From: Acidobacteriota bacterium
Lineage (GTDB): Bacteria; Acidobacteriota; Terriglobia; Acidoferrales; UBA7541
Length of the DNA stretch: 10,394 nucleotides
NCBI GenBank assembly: GCA_019239815.1
Contig: JAFAZL010000163.1
Coordinates: 1-10,394 of the forward strand
Direction of reading: 5' to 3'
Below, piece after piece: positions 7,649-10,394 of the stretch (within the stretch, counting starts at the first letter, position 1; every line of letters begins with the position of its first letter). A program made the translations under genes and the position numbers. The notes beneath the pieces are model-generated. The model did no database searches and was not told where the DNA came from. It saw nothing but the letters and a program-made list of their open reading frames with translations.

Positions 7649-8424
7649 GAAAGCTCTTCCAACTGGGAGCGCGCGGCGCCTCCCTGGCCGACGATAGACA
7701 GAAAGATTTGTTCGAGTGTCCGCGGCGCCGCATCGTCCGACGACACGCCAGCACGGAGTTCGTCAAGCGATCCCTGGGCGACAAGGCACCCCTTGTGAAT
7801 GATGGCGACATGACTGCAAAGGCGTTCGACGATCTCGAGAACGTGAGATGTAAGGAAGATCGTCACGCCACGTTCGGTCATACGAGCCAGCAACGCCTTA
7901 AGCGCCCCGGCGGCAAGAGCGTCTACTCCTTCGAAGGGTTCGTCGAGGAAAAGAATGCGCGGTCCATGAATTACCGCCGCCGCGAGCGCCAGCTTTTTTT
8001 GCATGCCGTGAGAATAATCGGCGATTACCGATTTTGGGCGATCGGCGAGCTGCATGAAATGGAGCAGCTCATCGGAACGACGCTTTGCGGTCTCGCGATC
8101 GAGGCCGTACATGCGCCCGACAAAATTCAAGTACTCCACACCGGTGAGCCGTTCGAATAGTCCCATGCCCTCGGGTACAACGCCGATCTGTCGCTTCACT
8201 TCGACCGGATCGGCTCCGAAATCGATTCCGAGGAGACGTATGCGCCCCGAAGTCGGAGCCAGCAAGCCCGTCAGCATCTTGATGGTTGTCGATTTCCCCG
8301 CGCCGTTCGGCCCGAGAAACCCGAAGAACTGCCCCGTGGCAACCGAGAGATTGATGCCGTCAACCGCCGTGAGAGCTCCGAACGTGCGTGTCAGGTTTTC
8401 GGTGAGGATTGCGGGTTCGTTCAT
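7636..8424 (-). CDS. ABC transporter ATP-binding protein (NatA/BcrA-like)
   Basis: This cytoplasmic nucleotide-binding subunit powers the adjacent permease. The 262 residues show Walker A GPNGAGKST (38-46), a Q-loop region VVPEGMGLFERLTG (82-95) with Glu84 in place of Gln, signature YSHGMQKK (137-144), Walker B ILFLDEP (157-163) and the switch histidine in TSHVLE (H194). The YSHGM signature and VPE loop are common in ATPases paired with ABC-2 permeases of the Nat/Bcr export type. The tail (about 220-262) is a variable extension with TLEQIFLSIVG, also usual in this group. The start is the ATG at 8422-8424, with no strong ribosome site visible. The gene overlaps the permease by 13 bp, so the pair form one operon. 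Export of a lipid, peptide or ion is possible; the cargo is unknown. Confidence 0.95.
   Translation of the reverse strand: MNEPAILTENLTRTFGALTAVDGINLSVATGQFFGFLGPNGAGKSTTIKMLTGLLAPTSGRIRLLGIDFGADPVEVKRQIGVVPEGMGLFERLTGVEYLNFVGRMYGLDRETAKRRSDELLHFMQLADRPKSVIADYSHGMQKKLALAAAVIHGPRILFLDEPFEGVDALAAGALKALLARMTERGVTIFLTSHVLEIVERLCSHVAIIHKGCLVAQGSLDELRAGVSSDDAAPRTLEQIFLSIVGQGGAARSQLEELSWLT
7654..7660 (-). promoter_or_regulatory. Shine-Dalgarno site setting a GTG start
   Basis: On the minus strand GGAAGAG lies five bases before the GTG of the permease, inside the end of the ATPase gene. It supports this non-ATG start and coupled translation of the two subunits. Confidence 0.5.
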
Positions 8425-8470
8425 TAGGTGTGACTGGAGCGGGTGGACCGGAGCTGCCCTTCAAAGCTCG

Positions 8471-8499
8471 ACTGTAGCACGAGTTGAGGAAGATGAAAG
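8471..8499 (-). promoter_or_regulatory. Possible promoter of the ABC exporter operon
   Basis: In the 116-bp gap before the ATPase gene, the minus strand has TGCTACAGT, an extended -10 (TGn plus TACAGT, four of six matches), at 8471-8479. A weak -35, CTTTCA, lies 17 bases upstream at 8494-8499. Transcription would start about 40 bases before the ATG. The rest of the gap (8425-8540) shows no gene and no clear terminator for the kinase gene. Confidence 0.35.
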
Positions 8500-8540
8500 G
8501 TGAGGATCGCGCGTAAGTCGCTTCCGGTGGCATGTGCAGA

Positions 8541-10346
8541 TTATCGCTTTGGCGGAGCAGGCGACGGCGTTGCGCTGGCCAGTTGCGGCTCGCGCGCGGG
8601 AAGCGCCGCGAGAACCGCCGGAAGTTCTACACGGAACACAGCGCCGCCACTCTGCGAGTTGTAGCACAGGATCTTGCCAGCATGTTCTTGCACGATTCCG
8701 AAACAGATGCTCAGGCCGAGACCCGTTCCTTTTCCGACGGGTTTCGTCGTGTAGAAAGGATCAAAAACGCGATGAGGTTCCTTGATGCCGGGGCCTGTGT
8801 CGGAAAAAAGAATAATTACATTGCCGCGATCGCGCAGGGTTTTGACCGTGAGGACGCCGCCCTCGTGCGACTCCATCGCGTCAACAGCGTTGTTGATGAG
8901 GTTGAAAAACACCTGCATGAGTTGATTGCCGTCGCCGCGAACTCCGGGGAGCACAGACTCGAGCTGCAATTCGATTCTTGTCTTCGGAGAGCGATCGAGC
9001 GAGCGAAGCTGAATCGCATTGGTAACGACGGTGTTGATGTCGAGAAGCGTACGTTCTGGTGGCACTTGGCGGGCAAAGCTTAGAAGGTTGCCAACGAGAG
9101 TTTTTGTTCGTCGGGCCTGATCGCGAATCTTGCCCGCGGTGCTACGCGCTTTTTCAGTAAGGGATGGATCGTCTGCCAGCAAATCGGAGTATCCAAGAAT
9201 CGCGGCGAGCGGATTGTTGATCTCGTGCGCCGCTCCTGCGGCAAGCTGACCAAGAGACACGAGCTTTTCCGTCTGCACGAGCTGCGCCTGGAGGCGTTGG
9301 AGATTCTCCACCGACTGCTCGGAGCGCGACAGCAAGCGCGCGCGATCCTTATCGGCTATGTAGGTGCGATAAAAAATGATCGCCATCAACGGAATCGATG
9401 CGATCACAGCTGTCAGCGTTCGGTAGTCGCGAATTTCATGAGGCTCGTTCGAATAGTGAGCCGCGTAAATCGCGAATAGCGGAAGCGAAATCGCCGCTGC
9501 CATGGCGAGACGCGAAGCCCAGTTTCCTTGCCGACTTGTCGCGTCACTTCCCGGCTCGTCATCTTCCGCAGGCTCGAGATCGGCGCGATTGCGGTATGCA
9601 ACCAAGCCGGCAAACGCAAGCCATAGGAACGAGGAGACTAGGGGAAGGTCATACGGGCTTCCGGTGGAGTAGCGGTGCAGCGTGATCGCGACGTTGATGG
9701 TCAGCGACGAGAGCATGTACAACGCTGCTGCGCCGAAAAGATTCGCGTAGACAAGCCGCCATGCGCCTTTCGAACGTAGCCACAGATAAGCGAGTCCGGC
9801 GACGATCACCATGTTCTGGATATTGGAGACAAGGTCGTAGTTGAAGTTGTACTGCGCTTCCGAAGGCAGCGCGTACATCCACGGAAACACGACGAAGACG
9901 TAAAGAAATGTCCACCAAGTAAGTAGCGAGACGAAATCCAGGTAGCCGAGCCGCAATTGAAGCTCAGCCTGGCGACGATGCGGCTGCAACGCAAGTGCGG
10001 CCATCATCGGGATGCCTCGCAGAAAAAACACGATGTCGCCACCGTACATAGTGGGAACCGACTCGTGCCTGTAAACCTCCCAGTAGGTCCAATCAAACTC
10101 GCCGAGCATCCAGAGCGTGCAGCTCAACGCGAGGAGCATCCAGAAAATGTTGCGTCGCCAATGAGGCGTCCCGGCATTGAGAAGCAGAAACGCGTTGGCA
10201 GCTAACGGCACAATGCACTGCGCAATGTTGCCGAAGGTCGAGAGCTGCTGGCTGCCATGCGGATAGACCAACGACATCGAGGCATAGGCAGCTATCGCTA
10301 GCACCCATACCGCCATGAATGTGACGAGTGACCTGGAGGAAGGCAT
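8541..10346 (-). CDS. Membrane sensor histidine kinase with 10-helix input domain
   Basis: This is an inner-membrane kinase that would autophosphorylate on a histidine and pass the phosphate to a response regulator, which is not encoded in this window. The 601 residues start with about eight hydrophobic segments (8-251), an acidic soluble linker (252-275) and two more helices (279-328). A coiled-coil-like stretch follows (about 335-365). The HisKA H-box is AAGAAHEINNPLAAILGYSD (369-388, phosphoacceptor His374). The HATPase_c domain carries NLINNAVDAM (482-491), SDTGPGI (515-521), VFDPFYTTK (527-535) and GKGTGLGLS (538-546). The tail (575-601) is rich in Ala and Pro. The order of boxes and the HEINNPL sequence are NtrB-like. 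No PAS or HAMP domain is evident. The ATG at 10344-10346 has AGGTGA nine bases upstream. I do not recognise the sensor module. Confidence 0.93.
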   Translation of the reverse strand: MPSSRSLVTFMAVWVLAIAAYASMSLVYPHGSQQLSTFGNIAQCIVPLAANAFLLLNAGTPHWRRNIFWMLLALSCTLWMLGEFDWTYWEVYRHESVPTMYGGDIVFFLRGIPMMAALALQPHRRQAELQLRLGYLDFVSLLTWWTFLYVFVVFPWMYALPSEAQYNFNYDLVSNIQNMVIVAGLAYLWLRSKGAWRLVYANLFGAAALYMLSSLTINVAITLHRYSTGSPYDLPLVSSFLWLAFAGLVAYRNRADLEPAEDDEPGSDATSRQGNWASRLAMAAAISLPLFAIYAAHYSNEPHEIRDYRTLTAVIASIPLMAIIFYRTYIADKDRARLLSRSEQSVENLQRLQAQLVQTEKLVSLGQLAAGAAHEINNPLAAILGYSDLLADDPSLTEKARSTAGKIRDQARRTKTLVGNLLSFARQVPPERTLLDINTVVTNAIQLRSLDRSPKTRIELQLESVLPGVRGDGNQLMQVFFNLINNAVDAMESHEGGVLTVKTLRDRGNVIILFSDTGPGIKEPHRVFDPFYTTKPVGKGTGLGLSICFGIVQEHAGKILCYNSQSGGAVFRVELPAVLAALPAREPQLASATPSPAPPKR

Positions 10347-10355
10347 ACGTTTGCT

Positions 10356-10361
10356 TCACCT
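10356..10361 (-). promoter_or_regulatory. Shine-Dalgarno site of the histidine kinase
   Basis: On the minus strand AGGTGA precedes the kinase ATG by nine bases and supports that start. Confidence 0.6.
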
Positions 10362-10371
10362 AAATTTTAGG
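10359..10371 (-). repeat. Small inverted repeat over the kinase ribosome site
   Basis: CCTAAATTTTAGG is a perfect inverted repeat with six-base arms and a one-base centre. It overlaps the end of the AGGTGA ribosome site, and its minus strand contains TAAAAT, a -10-like hexamer without a good -35. It could be an operator or a chance AT-rich palindrome. Confidence 0.35.
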
Positions 10372-10394
10372 GGGAACAGGGCGGTCATAGCGGG

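Noticed and set aside
8532..9083. Open frame of 183 codons on the plus strand
   Set aside because: It is opposite the HATPase_c domain of the histidine kinase and shows no recognisable domain.

Overview
The window looks like part of a chromosome from a GC-rich, free-living, Gram-negative-type bacterium. Gene style suggests an acidobacterium (Acidobacteriota, Terriglobia-like): a long glycan operon with carbamoyltransferase and FkbM genes, a double-length ABC-2 permease, and a histidine kinase with a many-helix membrane input. This is an inference from gene content and codon style; no rRNA or other phylogenetic marker is present. Coding density is very high, and I see no tRNA, rRNA, IS element, CRISPR array or integrase.

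Left part (1-5983, + strand): the downstream end of a surface-polysaccharide or glycoconjugate operon. In order it holds a GT4 glycosyltransferase cut by the window edge, a GT-C (GT39/ArnT-like) integral membrane glycosyltransferase, a NodU/CmcH-type O-carbamoyltransferase, an FkbM-family SAM methyltransferase, and a GT4-like protein that has lost both glutamates of the EX7E motif. The genes are 1-44 bp apart or overlap by 4 bp (ATGA), so they are probably co-transcribed. Together they suggest assembly of a glycan that is then carbamoylated and O-methylated. No flippase, polymerase or sugar-nucleotide synthesis gene lies in the window; these may be upstream.

Right part (10346-5987, - strand): a 10-helix orphan sensor histidine kinase, then after 116 bp an ABC ATPase that overlaps a 12-13-helix ABC-2 permease by 13 bp. 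The two ABC genes form a two-gene exporter operon with a possible extended -10 promoter of its own. The permease and the last glycan gene converge with only 3 bp between their stop codons.

I found no clear undescribed system. The points most worth a second look are the EX7E-less GT4-like protein at the end of the glycan operon, the unassigned membrane sensor module of the kinase, and the terminator-less convergent junction.
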